Positions 25,839 to 32,326 of a stretch of 64,000 nt of DNA are shown here, one piece after another. The stretch is from Rufibacter tibetensis. GTDB lineage: Bacteria > Bacteroidota > Bacteroidia > Cytophagales > Hymenobacteraceae. Below the pieces are notes generated by a model that worked only from the letters and a program-made list of their open reading frames with translations, was not told where the DNA came from and ran no database searches. Position 1 is the first letter of the stretch. Every line of letters begins with the position of its first letter. The translations under genes and the position numbers were made by a program. The DNA lies in NCBI RefSeq assembly GCF_001310085.1, contig NZ_CP012643.1, positions 2,511,001 to 2,575,000 on the forward strand, in the 5' to 3' direction.

Positions 25839-26412
25839 AGGCTGTTTTATCATTGGACATTTTTTTCCGCAGGTTAATTAATGCGTATCTCATTCTGCCC
25901 AAAGCCGTGTTGATGCTAACACCGGTAGCCTCTGCGATCTCCTGGAAACTCATGTCAGCGTAGTGGCGCATGATCAGCACCTCTTTCTGCGCTGCCGGTA
26001 ACTGTTGAATCAGTTCCCGCAGACGGGCATGGGTTTCCTCTTTGATCCGGATGGATTCCACTGATTCTTCAGAGAAGCTTAACGTGTTAAACACATTACT
26101 GCCGTCTTCCAAGGTAATCATAGGGCTCCGTTTCTCCCGGCGGAAGTAATCAATAGCCAAGTTATGGGCGATACGGCAGATCCATGATGAAAATTTGCCT
26201 TCTTCGTTGTAACGACCGCTCTTCATGGTATGGATTGCCTTCACAAACGTTTCCTGTAACAGGTCTTCGGCTGTGTAGGTATCCTTTACTATAAGTAGAA
26301 TAGTGGTGTAAACCTTGCTTTTGTGGCGGTTCACCAATTCCTCAAACGCACTCTCGTTACCAGCGATATACGACGTTACTAACGCCGAATCATTAAGCTG
26401 TACTGTATTCAT
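25813..26412 (-). CDS. RNA polymerase sigma factor, ECF (sigma-70 family)
   Basis: 199 residues. Region 2: ESAFEELVNRHKSKVYTTIL, DTYTAEDLLQETFVKAI, and WICRIAHNLAIDYFRREKR. Region 4: LIQQLPAAQKEVLIMRHYAD, FQEIAEATGVSINTALGRM, with a helix-turn-helix. It directs RNA polymerase to a stress or envelope regulon; the signal is unknown. Co-transcribed with the overlapping small gene. The 440-bp AT-rich region upstream has only a weak TACTTTAA box about 30 bp before ATG. Confidence 0.95.
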   Translation of the reverse strand: MNTVQLNDSALVTSYIAGNESAFEELVNRHKSKVYTTILLIVKDTYTAEDLLQETFVKAIHTMKSGRYNEEGKFSSWICRIAHNLAIDYFRREKRSPMITLEDGSNVFNTLSFSEESVESIRIKEETHARLRELIQQLPAAQKEVLIMRHYADMSFQEIAEATGVSINTALGRMRYALINLRKKMSNDKTAYDQNLYSS

Positions 26413-26852
26413 CTAAATCTACAATTAAAGTAACGTAGAGGTTTATGCCATATTGTGAGGTTAGGTGATTAAGATTGGTTTTGTGCGATTATCAAATATA
26501 GAAAATAAGAGACCCAAATACAACGGCTGATAATTTTTTGAAAAATATTTTTTTTCAGTTTCAGAAGCTTTTTCAGAAACCCGCTCAGAAACAAAGTAGA
26601 GCAAGAAACTGATTTGCCTCAAGAATCACACCATTGTGCTTGATCAGATCTTGAAGTTACTACTTTTTTAAGAATAAATTAAAGAGAGTATCAAGTTTTT
26701 GTGTCAAAAAAAGAAATATTTTTTCAGCCATTAAAAAATATTTGATTCTAACGTGCTGAGTACAAGAAAGCTTTTTGAGGATTATTGCAGGAGCTGCTTC
26801 TTTTGGTTGTTTTTCTCAATTTTAGAAGATAAGAAAGCAGGTGGAAGGGCTA
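26413..26852. other. AT-rich intergenic region
   Basis: 440 bp upstream of the sigma-factor gene and downstream of yitT. Very AT-rich, with several A/T runs (for example around 26530-26560 and 26700-26745). I see no ORF, hairpin or convincing promoter, apart from the weak box near the sigma start. Confidence 0.5.
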
Positions 26853-27740
26853 TCAATGAGACAGTGGCCGCTTCTTGATCATGCCCCCCGTGGTATCATT
26901 GATGCTATGCATAATGATGAAAGCCCCGGGATCGAGCTCGGTGATAAGAGTTTTAAGCCGTTGCACTTCCAGGCGGGTGACTACGCAGTAAAGAATATCT
27001 ATCTCTTCCCCTGAAAAGCCCCGCTGCCCCTTGTAAATGGTCACGGCTCTGCCCAGTTGCGTTAAGATTGCCTGCCGCATGGTGACACTGTGCACCGAGA
27101 CAATGGTGACGCCGGTATATTCTTCAATACCGTTTATGATGAAGTCTATGGTTTTGGAGGCGGTAAGATAAGTGAGTACCGAGTACATGGCCGGTTCTGC
27201 CCCTAAAAGGAAAGCTGCCCCTAAAAAGAGAATGAGGTTGATGACCAGGATCACGTCGCCAATGGTGAGGCTGGTACGTTTGCTAAGGAGCAAAGCCAGA
27301 ATCTCGGTGCCATCCAGCACAGAGCCGCCTCTAATAGACAAGCCAATGCCCGCGCCCAGGAAGAACCCACCGAAGACAGCTGTCAGTAGTTTGTCATCTG
27401 TAATGGTGGGGAAATCAATGGTGAGTAATAGAATGGCCAAGCCCATTACGGCCAGCAAACTTTTAAAAGCAAAGGAGCGGGCCACTAATCTATAGCCGGC
27501 AATAAGAAAGGGTGCATTGATGAGCAGAATCAACAGCGGCAGCGGAATACCGGTGCTTTTAGAAAGCAGCATGGAAAGCCCGGTTACCCCACCGTCTATA
27601 AAGTGGTTTGGAATCAGGAATCCTTTAAGGCCCACACCTGCAGAGCAGATTCCAAAAACGATAAGGACAACATCGCGCAGCCTTCCCCAAGGACGCTTAA
27701 TTTTTAGGGCGGAGAGCTTAGGAGGTAGAGGCGGGTTCAA
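26853..27740 (-). CDS. YitT-family membrane protein (DUF2179 C-terminus)
   Basis: 295 residues. About six hydrophobic segments in the first 200 residues (VVLIVFGICSAGVGLKGFLI, LPLLILLINAPFLIAGYRLV, LLAVMGLAILLLTI, VFGGFFLGAGIGLSIRGGSVLDGTEILAL, ILVINLILFLGAAFLLGAEP). A cytoplasmic DUF2179-like domain follows (VVTRLEVQRLKTLITELDP, FIIMHSINDTTGGMIKKR). The GGSVLDGTEILALLL motif is characteristic. Transport substrate unknown. It follows the secreted-protein gene by 20 bp, so likely one operon. Confidence 0.9.
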   Translation of the reverse strand: MNPPLPPKLSALKIKRPWGRLRDVVLIVFGICSAGVGLKGFLIPNHFIDGGVTGLSMLLSKSTGIPLPLLILLINAPFLIAGYRLVARSFAFKSLLAVMGLAILLLTIDFPTITDDKLLTAVFGGFFLGAGIGLSIRGGSVLDGTEILALLLSKRTSLTIGDVILVINLILFLGAAFLLGAEPAMYSVLTYLTASKTIDFIINGIEEYTGVTIVSVHSVTMRQAILTQLGRAVTIYKGQRGFSGEEIDILYCVVTRLEVQRLKTLITELDPGAFIIMHSINDTTGGMIKKRPLSH

Positions 27741-27760
27741 AACAAGAGCGTTGGTGTAAC

Positions 27761-28393
27761 TTAATTGGCAGGAGGTGAAAGGGCTTGCAACTGCTGATTG
27801 ACAGAGGCAAGTTGTTTGTTGAGTCCGTTATAGTAAGCTTCTATGCTTTTGCGTTCAGCCGGCGTAAGGTTGGCCTCTAAAAGAGCGGTGCGTTGCTCCA
27901 TCAGGTTCACCATCTGCTCCAAAAGCTGAATCCTTTTTTCTTTAGCCGTAGGGTAAGTAAATTGTTGTTTGTTGTTACCCGCTGAAACAATTTGTCCATC
28001 TACCGTCACAATGCGCACTTCGGTGTCACCTACCACTTTCTTTTCATGTTCCACAATGGTATTGTGGGTGAAAATATCATCAGCTACCAATACCACATTG
28101 CCCTGTGGGCTAATGGCGTTCTTTTGTTTGAGCATGTAGTTCTTCCCGTTAGGCAGGCGCACTTGCCCGTTGGGCGAAATCACGGTGCCATTGCTGTATT
28201 GAACAGGTTCCTGCACCTCAAATAACCTTCCGCCTTTGTGCTGCACCAGTTTTCCTTGTTGCCAAAAGATGGTATTGTCTTTTATAGTAGACCGGGTGAT
28301 AAGTGAATCTGATGTTTGCTGCGCAGTTGATAAGTATGGGGCGCAGCTCAGGGCTACTATACATACTAGAGAGTAGAGAATGGTTCTTTTCAT
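27761..28393 (-). CDS. Secreted protein with DUF6799-like repeats
   Basis: 210 residues. The signal peptide could be cleaved near STAQ; an alternative lipobox-like VALSCAP is also present, so export as a lipoprotein is not excluded. The middle has two similar units, IFWQQGKLVQHKGG ... VQYSNGTVISPNGQVRLPNG and the following YMLKQKNAISPQGNVV, of the short strand-turn type I associate with DUF6799. The last 60 residues form a predicted coiled coil (RIQLLEQMVNLMEQRTALLE and NGLNKQLASVNQQLQAL). Function unknown. First gene ahead of yitT. Confidence 0.75.
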   Translation of the reverse strand: MKRTILYSLVCIVALSCAPYLSTAQQTSDSLITRSTIKDNTIFWQQGKLVQHKGGRLFEVQEPVQYSNGTVISPNGQVRLPNGKNYMLKQKNAISPQGNVVLVADDIFTHNTIVEHEKKVVGDTEVRIVTVDGQIVSAGNNKQQFTYPTAKEKRIQLLEQMVNLMEQRTALLEANLTPAERKSIEAYYNGLNKQLASVNQQLQALSPPAN

Positions 28394-28949
28394 AGGTGTG
28401 TTCCTTTGGTCGGTTCCTGTAATACGCAGATTTTAGTTCTGATGATTAGGAACCCACTCTAATGAAGCATTCACCAAGCTCTACTTTTTTTGAAAGATGA
28501 AGAAAGGTTCTTTGAATAAGTCAATTTTAAGAACATCTTTCTTAAATATGGAGACGTATAAACCAGTGTATGAAACGTGAGTTTTAAGGGTGCTTATTTA
28601 GAAATTTCTGTTTGCCAAGCAGATGCTGACATTGTAGAAAGTAGAGAAGGCAAGTAGTAAAAAGATAAGCCCAGTGATAACTGGCTCTGATTGTAGGGGT
28701 AATTAGAATTATTTTGACATAAAGGAGTGCGGCGGCGTAACGGATAAGTGCTGTTGGAATGCAAAACCGCCCGCTTCTTTTTATTTTCTTTTTCCGAATG
28801 GTATGTTGTTTAGCACAAATGTTGTACAGCTGCCATCTTGAAATATACAATGCAATAAAGCAGAAGCCCTACAAGGCTTCTGCTTTATTGCTTACTACCC
28901 TCTAGGTAGCTCTTTGAGCCCTTTATTTGAAAAACAGGCAAGAAACAAG
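28394..28949. other. Intergenic region with terminator
   Basis: 556 bp. A perfect hairpin at 28852-28891 and a degenerate palindrome at about 28911-28940 serve the globin gene. An 88-codon frame on the minus strand (28584-28850) has poor composition and no start support. Otherwise nothing recognised. Confidence 0.55.
28852..28891. terminator. Terminator downstream of the globin gene
   Basis: GCAATAAAGCAGAAGCC / GGCTTCTGCTTTATTGC, perfect 17-bp arms, 6-nt loop. Member of the AAAGCAG...CTGCTTT class. Confidence 0.8.
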
Positions 28950-29342
28950 CTAGGGTTTAACTAACGGCGTGGCCCAAAAACCCATCTTCATCTGGAAAAT
29001 ATTGGCAATACTAGCGGCTTTCTCTTTGGCCTGATTTGCCATAGTGCCTGTGAATAGTTCATCTACGGTTTGAGTAAAAAGAGTAATCCAGCGTGCGAAA
29101 TGAGTTCGGTCAACGGGAAGAGCTAAATGCTTGGGGAATGGCTGTCCCTTGTACGCCATAGACCCAAACAACACGGTGCTCCAGAACTCATACATTCTGG
29201 GCAAGTGGTGCTCCCAATCTACTTTGGCAAACTCATTGAAAATTGGCCCCAGCAGTTCATCCTGGTTCACGTGGTCATAAAAAGTATCTACCAACTGGCG
29301 GATGTCATCTTCGGTCTGTAAATCTGGTTTAGTCTCTTGCAT
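28950..29342 (-). CDS. Group III truncated hemoglobin
   Basis: 130 residues. Two-over-two globin features: B-helix with the distal-pocket Tyr (FYDHVNQDELLGPIFNE, Tyr 22), the EF/F region with the proximal His 81 in DRTHFARW followed by the group-typical Trp, and a C-terminal helix. Such proteins bind O2/NO and are tied to NO detoxification or redox roles; the role here is not known. Convergent or adjacent genes include the SpoIIAA-like gene at 29546. It stands alone between two strong hairpins. Confidence 0.92.
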   Translation of the reverse strand: MQETKPDLQTEDDIRQLVDTFYDHVNQDELLGPIFNEFAKVDWEHHLPRMYEFWSTVLFGSMAYKGQPFPKHLALPVDRTHFARWITLFTQTVDELFTGTMANQAKEKAASIANIFQMKMGFWATPLVKP

Positions 29343-29478
29343 CTTTTTCTGCTCAAACGTTCTGCTTCACAACTACAGCACAAGAATAAGAATAAGAATA
29401 GGTGCCCACCCGTAAAATGATGTCCATCAGTTTTGAGGTGGTTTTAAAAAAATAAGTCAGGAACAGGAAGTAGACCTG

Positions 29479-29533
29479 CCCAAAACAGCATCGGGCTGGC
29501 AAATAGTACTTGCCAGCCCGATGCTGTTTTGGG
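29479..29533. terminator. Large terminator hairpin between globin and SpoIIAA-like genes
   Basis: CCCAAAACAGCATCGGGCTG... (24-bp arm, 29479-29502) pairs perfectly with 29510-29533, loop 7. Lies just past the leftward stop at 29546. Confidence 0.85.
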
Positions 29534-29545
29534 TTTATATAAAGC

Positions 29546-29980
29546 TTACCGTTCTACTTCAATCATTTGACATTTTTTCAACCAGTGTAAGGCCTCAGTT
29601 TCTGAGGTGAAACCTTCAAAATCTGCGCCTTTGCCGTACCAGGGCAAGGTTCTCATCTGCTCCGCCGATGCTTTTGTCTCAGGGTCGTTTGCATGGCCAG
29701 GAGAAAGCAGATAAGCAACATGCGTTAAGTGTGACAGTTCACCATGTAAGGCTGGAAAGAAAGAATCCTGCAGCCAGGCTACGTCTTGCTTGGAAAGGCG
29801 GCCCCGGCTCCTGATGTCAAACAGCCAATACCGGGCATTAGTCGCTTTCGCAAGCTCCAATACCTGCTTGTATACCTCACGAGTAGTGAAAGAATAAACA
29901 GGTTGGGGCCAGCGCAAAATCAACACATCCAGGTCAGGGCGGTGTGTAAGTGCAATGGCATCTAAAAACGAAGGGGACAT
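29546..29980 (-). CDS. SpoIIAA/STAS-like small protein, paralog B
   Basis: 144 residues from ATG 29980. The open frame runs to 30307, but that stretch has no coding character and contains the promoter. Same plan as paralogs A and C: VLILRWPQPVYSFTTREVY, a strand YWLFDIRSRG, a helix VAWLQDSFFPALHG, a strand HVAYLLSPG and a final helix TEALHWLKK. A -7 box TAGCTTTG at 30022-30029 supports this start. Function unknown. Confidence 0.72.
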   Translation of the reverse strand: MSPSFLDAIALTHRPDLDVLILRWPQPVYSFTTREVYKQVLELAKATNARYWLFDIRSRGRLSKQDVAWLQDSFFPALHGELSHLTHVAYLLSPGHANDPETKASAEQMRTLPWYGKGADFEGFTSETEALHWLKKCQMIEVER

Positions 29981-30021
29981 AAGGGTATAGCTATTTACGG
30001 TAAAAATACAAACATTATCCA

Positions 30022-30029
30022 CAAAGCTA
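30022..30029 (-). promoter_or_regulatory. -7 promoter box of SpoIIAA-like paralog B
   Basis: Minus strand TAGCTTTG, 41 bp before the ATG at 29980. The nearest TTG is 12 bp away, shorter than usual. Confidence 0.45.
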
Positions 30030-30139
30030 AATCTGACCACGCAAATAATTACCCTTGTGAAGGTATATAGCCAACACCTATATATCTGGTAAACGTTCGC
30101 TCTGTAGGCGTAAAAAATGCATACCGCAGAAAAATGCAA

Positions 30140-30147
30140 TACCTTTG
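30140..30147 (+). promoter_or_regulatory. -7 promoter box of the MFS gene
   Basis: TACCTTTG followed by CC. It falls inside the first codons of the longest frame (ATG 30134), so translation must begin downstream of it. Confidence 0.5.
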
Positions 30148-30166
30148 CCTTCTTCATTTTTTGACC

Positions 30167-31426
30167 GTGGCAACACCTACCCCAATTCCTGATGAGCGGC
30201 ATGATCCATATGCCGTTCTGCGTATTCCAGAGTTCAGACTTTTTGTTTCTGCCCGGTTCTGCATCACGCTGGCCATGCAAATTCAGGCGGTAGTAGTGGG
30301 TTGGCAAATCTATGACATCACCAAAGACCCGTTTTCCCTTGGTTTGATTGGGCTAGTAGAGGCCATTCCTTCTATCACGGTGGCGCTCTACGCCGGGCAC
30401 GTAGCCGATATTGTTCCCCGAAAACGCATTATCATGACCGTGCTGAGCGTGCTGCTTTTCTGCTCACTGGCTCTGTTGTTCTATACCCTGGATGTTGGTA
30501 AAGTCCTGCACGCCTTTGGTACGTTGCCTATCTATTCGGTGATTTTCCTGAGCGGGATTGCCCGTGGGTTTATGGGCCCTGCCGTATTCTCTTTCATGCC
30601 CCAATTGGTGTCAGACCGTAAATTATATGCCAATGCTATTACCTGGAGCAGTACTACCTGGCAGGCTGGCTCAGTAGCTGGTCCAGCAATTGGCGGGTTG
30701 GTGTATGCTTTTGGCGGGGTAACGGCTGCATTTGGGGTTGATGCCTCGTTGGTGTTGCTGTCTCTGCTGTTGTATACTTTCATAGCGGGCAGGCCTCTGC
30801 CGCCCAGCGAAGGTCCTAAACTCAAGATCAAAGAAAGTTTACAGACAGGCCTTAGATTCGTGTTCGGGAACCAGATTATCTTGAGTGCCTTGGCGCTGGA
30901 CATGTTTGCCGTGCTCTTCGGTGGGGCCGTGATTCTACTGCCGGTGTTTGCCTCTGATATTCTGAAAATAGGCCCCGAAGGATTAGGGTTGTTGCGCTCA
31001 GCCCCTGCTATTGGCTCGGTGACCATGGCGCTGTTCATGGCCTACCGGCCGATTACTTTTAATGCCGGAAAGAAGATGCTGTGGGCCGTGGCAGGCTTTG
31101 GCGCCTGTATCATTGTGTTTGGCCTATCAAAGCTATTTTGGCTGTCGTTTGGCATGCTGCTGCTGAGTGGGGTGCTGGACAGCATCTCGGTGATTATCCG
31201 TTCTACCCTAATTCATACGCTCACGCCCGAGCACATGAAAGGCCGCGTCTCTAGTGTGAATAACATCTTTGTGGGCTCCAGCAATGAGATTGGTTCCTTC
31301 GAATCTGGTTTGGCTGCGAAGCTGATGGGGGTGGTGCCTTCTGTAGTGTTTGGCGGGACTATGACGATTTTGATTGTGGCGTTTACCGCTTGGAAAGCAG
31401 ATAAATTAAGGAAGTTAAGTTTATAA
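30167..31426 (+). CDS. MFS transporter (EntS-like exporter)
   Basis: About 419 residues from GTG 30167; TTG 30161 is another choice. An ATG at 30134 precedes the likely -7 box and is less probable. Around 12 hydrophobic segments and the loop motif GHVADIVPRKRIIM (the conserved G-x-x-x-D-R/K-x-G-R/K-type loop). The PEFRLFVSARF start and the MKGRVSSVNNIFVGSSNEIG stretch near the last third are characteristic of the EntS/TetV-like exporter branch. Substrate unknown. A hydrophobic export role in the inner membrane is inferred. Confidence 0.88.
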   Translation: MATPTPIPDERHDPYAVLRIPEFRLFVSARFCITLAMQIQAVVVGWQIYDITKDPFSLGLIGLVEAIPSITVALYAGHVADIVPRKRIIMTVLSVLLFCSLALLFYTLDVGKVLHAFGTLPIYSVIFLSGIARGFMGPAVFSFMPQLVSDRKLYANAITWSSTTWQAGSVAGPAIGGLVYAFGGVTAAFGVDASLVLLSLLLYTFIAGRPLPPSEGPKLKIKESLQTGLRFVFGNQIILSALALDMFAVLFGGAVILLPVFASDILKIGPEGLGLLRSAPAIGSVTMALFMAYRPITFNAGKKMLWAVAGFGACIIVFGLSKLFWLSFGMLLLSGVLDSISVIIRSTLIHTLTPEHMKGRVSSVNNIFVGSSNEIGSFESGLAAKLMGVVPSVVFGGTMTILIVAFTAWKADKLRKLSL

Positions 31427-31720
31427 TAGGCTTTTTAGCTTTGCTTAACAATTTGATTTTGGTGCATGCAGTTTGTTTAATGCTGGCGTGGCGGCTGGTT
31501 GATGCGAGGCCCTTATACTTATTTATTTCATAGCTGCCCTCCGTGCGCTCACGGCCGCGAGGCCCCGTCTTCCCCTCTCGCACTGCCCTTTCGGCCTGAG
31601 CTGTTTGTTCCTCTAAGCTAAAGCTTTTCTATGGCCAAAAGCGAGGCGCTCGATGGAAAGACTGGAAAAAGGGGAAAGTAACAGATGAGGTATCTTCAAC
31701 TCTATCTCTCTACATGGTTT

Positions 31721-31781
31721 AAGTCTGTGACTTGGACCTACTATGATCCGAAGTTTGTAACTTCAGTGGGGCGAGAGCCCC
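31721..31781. repeat. Cluster of three REP-like mini-hairpins
   Basis: AAGTC-TGT-GACTT (31721-31733), GAAGTT-TGT-AACTTC (31750-31764), GGGGC-GAGA-GCCCC (31768-31781). Trinucleotide TGT loops match the TGC loop of the hairpin at 1701-1715. Confidence 0.45.
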
Positions 31782-31851
31782 AAATAGGTACATCTGCCAA
31801 CTTGCTTAAATCATACAGTGCTACTTACCATTTTCTGCCCCTTTTTACCAA

Positions 31852-31918
31852 ATCAGCCCTAAAAGCAGAGCGGCCCGCCAGACAAAATCTGGCGGGCCGC
31901 TCTGCTTTTAGGGCTGAT
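31852..31918. terminator. Very strong terminator of the THX gene
   Basis: 31-bp perfect inverted repeat (ATCAGCCCTAAAAGCAG... / ...CTGCTTTTAGGGCTGAT) with a 5-nt loop, starting 2 bp past the leftward stop at 31921. It combines the CCCTAAA edge and the AAAGCAG stem of the dispersed elements. Confidence 0.85.
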
Positions 31919-31920
31919 GC

Positions 31921-32049
31921 CTATGCTTTGCTGGCTACGGTTAGCTTAGCTGCTTTTGAGGCTACGTTCTTGGCTTTTTTAGGACGGTTGTTTCCGAAAG
32001 AGCCTTTGGTGATTTTTCCTTTTTTACTTTTTTTATCTCCTTTTCCCAT
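31921..32049 (-). CDS. 30S ribosomal protein THX (bTHX)
   Basis: 42 residues, missed by common length cut-offs. It reads MGKGDKKSKKGKITKGSFGN and continues NRPKKAKNVASKAAKLTVAS before KA-stop. The MGKGDxxxxxGKIxxGxxGxxRPxK pattern is that of Thermus THX, a peptide that binds the head of the small subunit. The last 15 residues are an extension usual in Bacteroidetes. Its own promoter lies at 32116-32146 and a strong terminator follows. Confidence 0.92.
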   Translation of the reverse strand: MGKGDKKSKKGKITKGSFGNNRPKKAKNVASKAAKLTVASKA

Positions 32050-32115
32050 GGTGGTACTGATTGGTGGTTAATGAAACATCAATTGACAGATACTATCATC
32101 CGAGATGGAAGGCAA

Positions 32116-32146
32116 GAAAGTTACAAATACTGTGAAATAAGCGCAA
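32116..32146 (-). promoter_or_regulatory. Promoter of the THX gene
   Basis: Minus strand TTG (32146-32144), 20 bp, TAACTTTC (32123-32116; one mismatch to TAnnTTTG). The start codon is 67 bp downstream. Confidence 0.55.
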
Positions 32147-32160
32147 GTTTCTGTTTCGGG

Positions 32161-32192
32161 TTAGGGCCTGATTTTCAGAAAACATACCTAAA
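32161..32192. repeat. Dispersed intergenic palindrome, copy 5
   Basis: TTAGGGCCTGATTTTC, then AGAAAACATACCTAAA. It lies between divergent promoters, not at a 3' end. Confidence 0.5.
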
Positions 32193-32234
32193 GCAGCAAA
32201 CTGGTTTAGCCTTCTAAATCCCGTTGCGTATGCC

Positions 32235-32242
32235 TACCTTTG
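32235..32242 (+). promoter_or_regulatory. -7 promoter box of uvrA
   Basis: TACCTTTG followed by CGG, about 85 bp before the ATG at 32327. No TTG at the usual distance. Confidence 0.5.
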
Positions 32243-32326
32243 CGGTTTGGCCTCGCGCTTGTTTTAAACCCGCCTAAACAGAATTTTTCTGAGGCGGTTG
32301 TTGTTCTAGAGAGGCTATAATTCTAT

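Larger units (their letters stand above)
31427..31920. other. Intergenic region with REP-like hairpins
   Basis: 494 bp between mfs and the THX gene. From 31540 to 31600 the base composition is GC-richer than its neighbours. Three small hairpins at 31721-31733, 31750-31764 and 31768-31781 resemble REP units. The THX terminator is at 31852-31918. A plus-strand frame from 31685 is only the antisense of this region and of the THX gene. Confidence 0.45.

Noticed and set aside
28584-28850. 88-codon minus-strand frame between the globin and the DUF6799-like gene
   Set aside because: Cys- and Lys-rich, no promoter or start support, overlaps only AT-rich spacer, and ends at the terminator region; reads as noise.
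31685-32071. 128-codon plus-strand frame after the MFS gene
   Set aside because: Most of it is the antisense of the THX terminator and gene; the first half covers the REP-like hairpins.
28584-32071. Genomic island or mobile element in the 23-32 kb accessory-looking region
   Set aside because: No integrase, transposase, tRNA-adjacent repeat or flanking direct repeat was seen; composition differences are local only.
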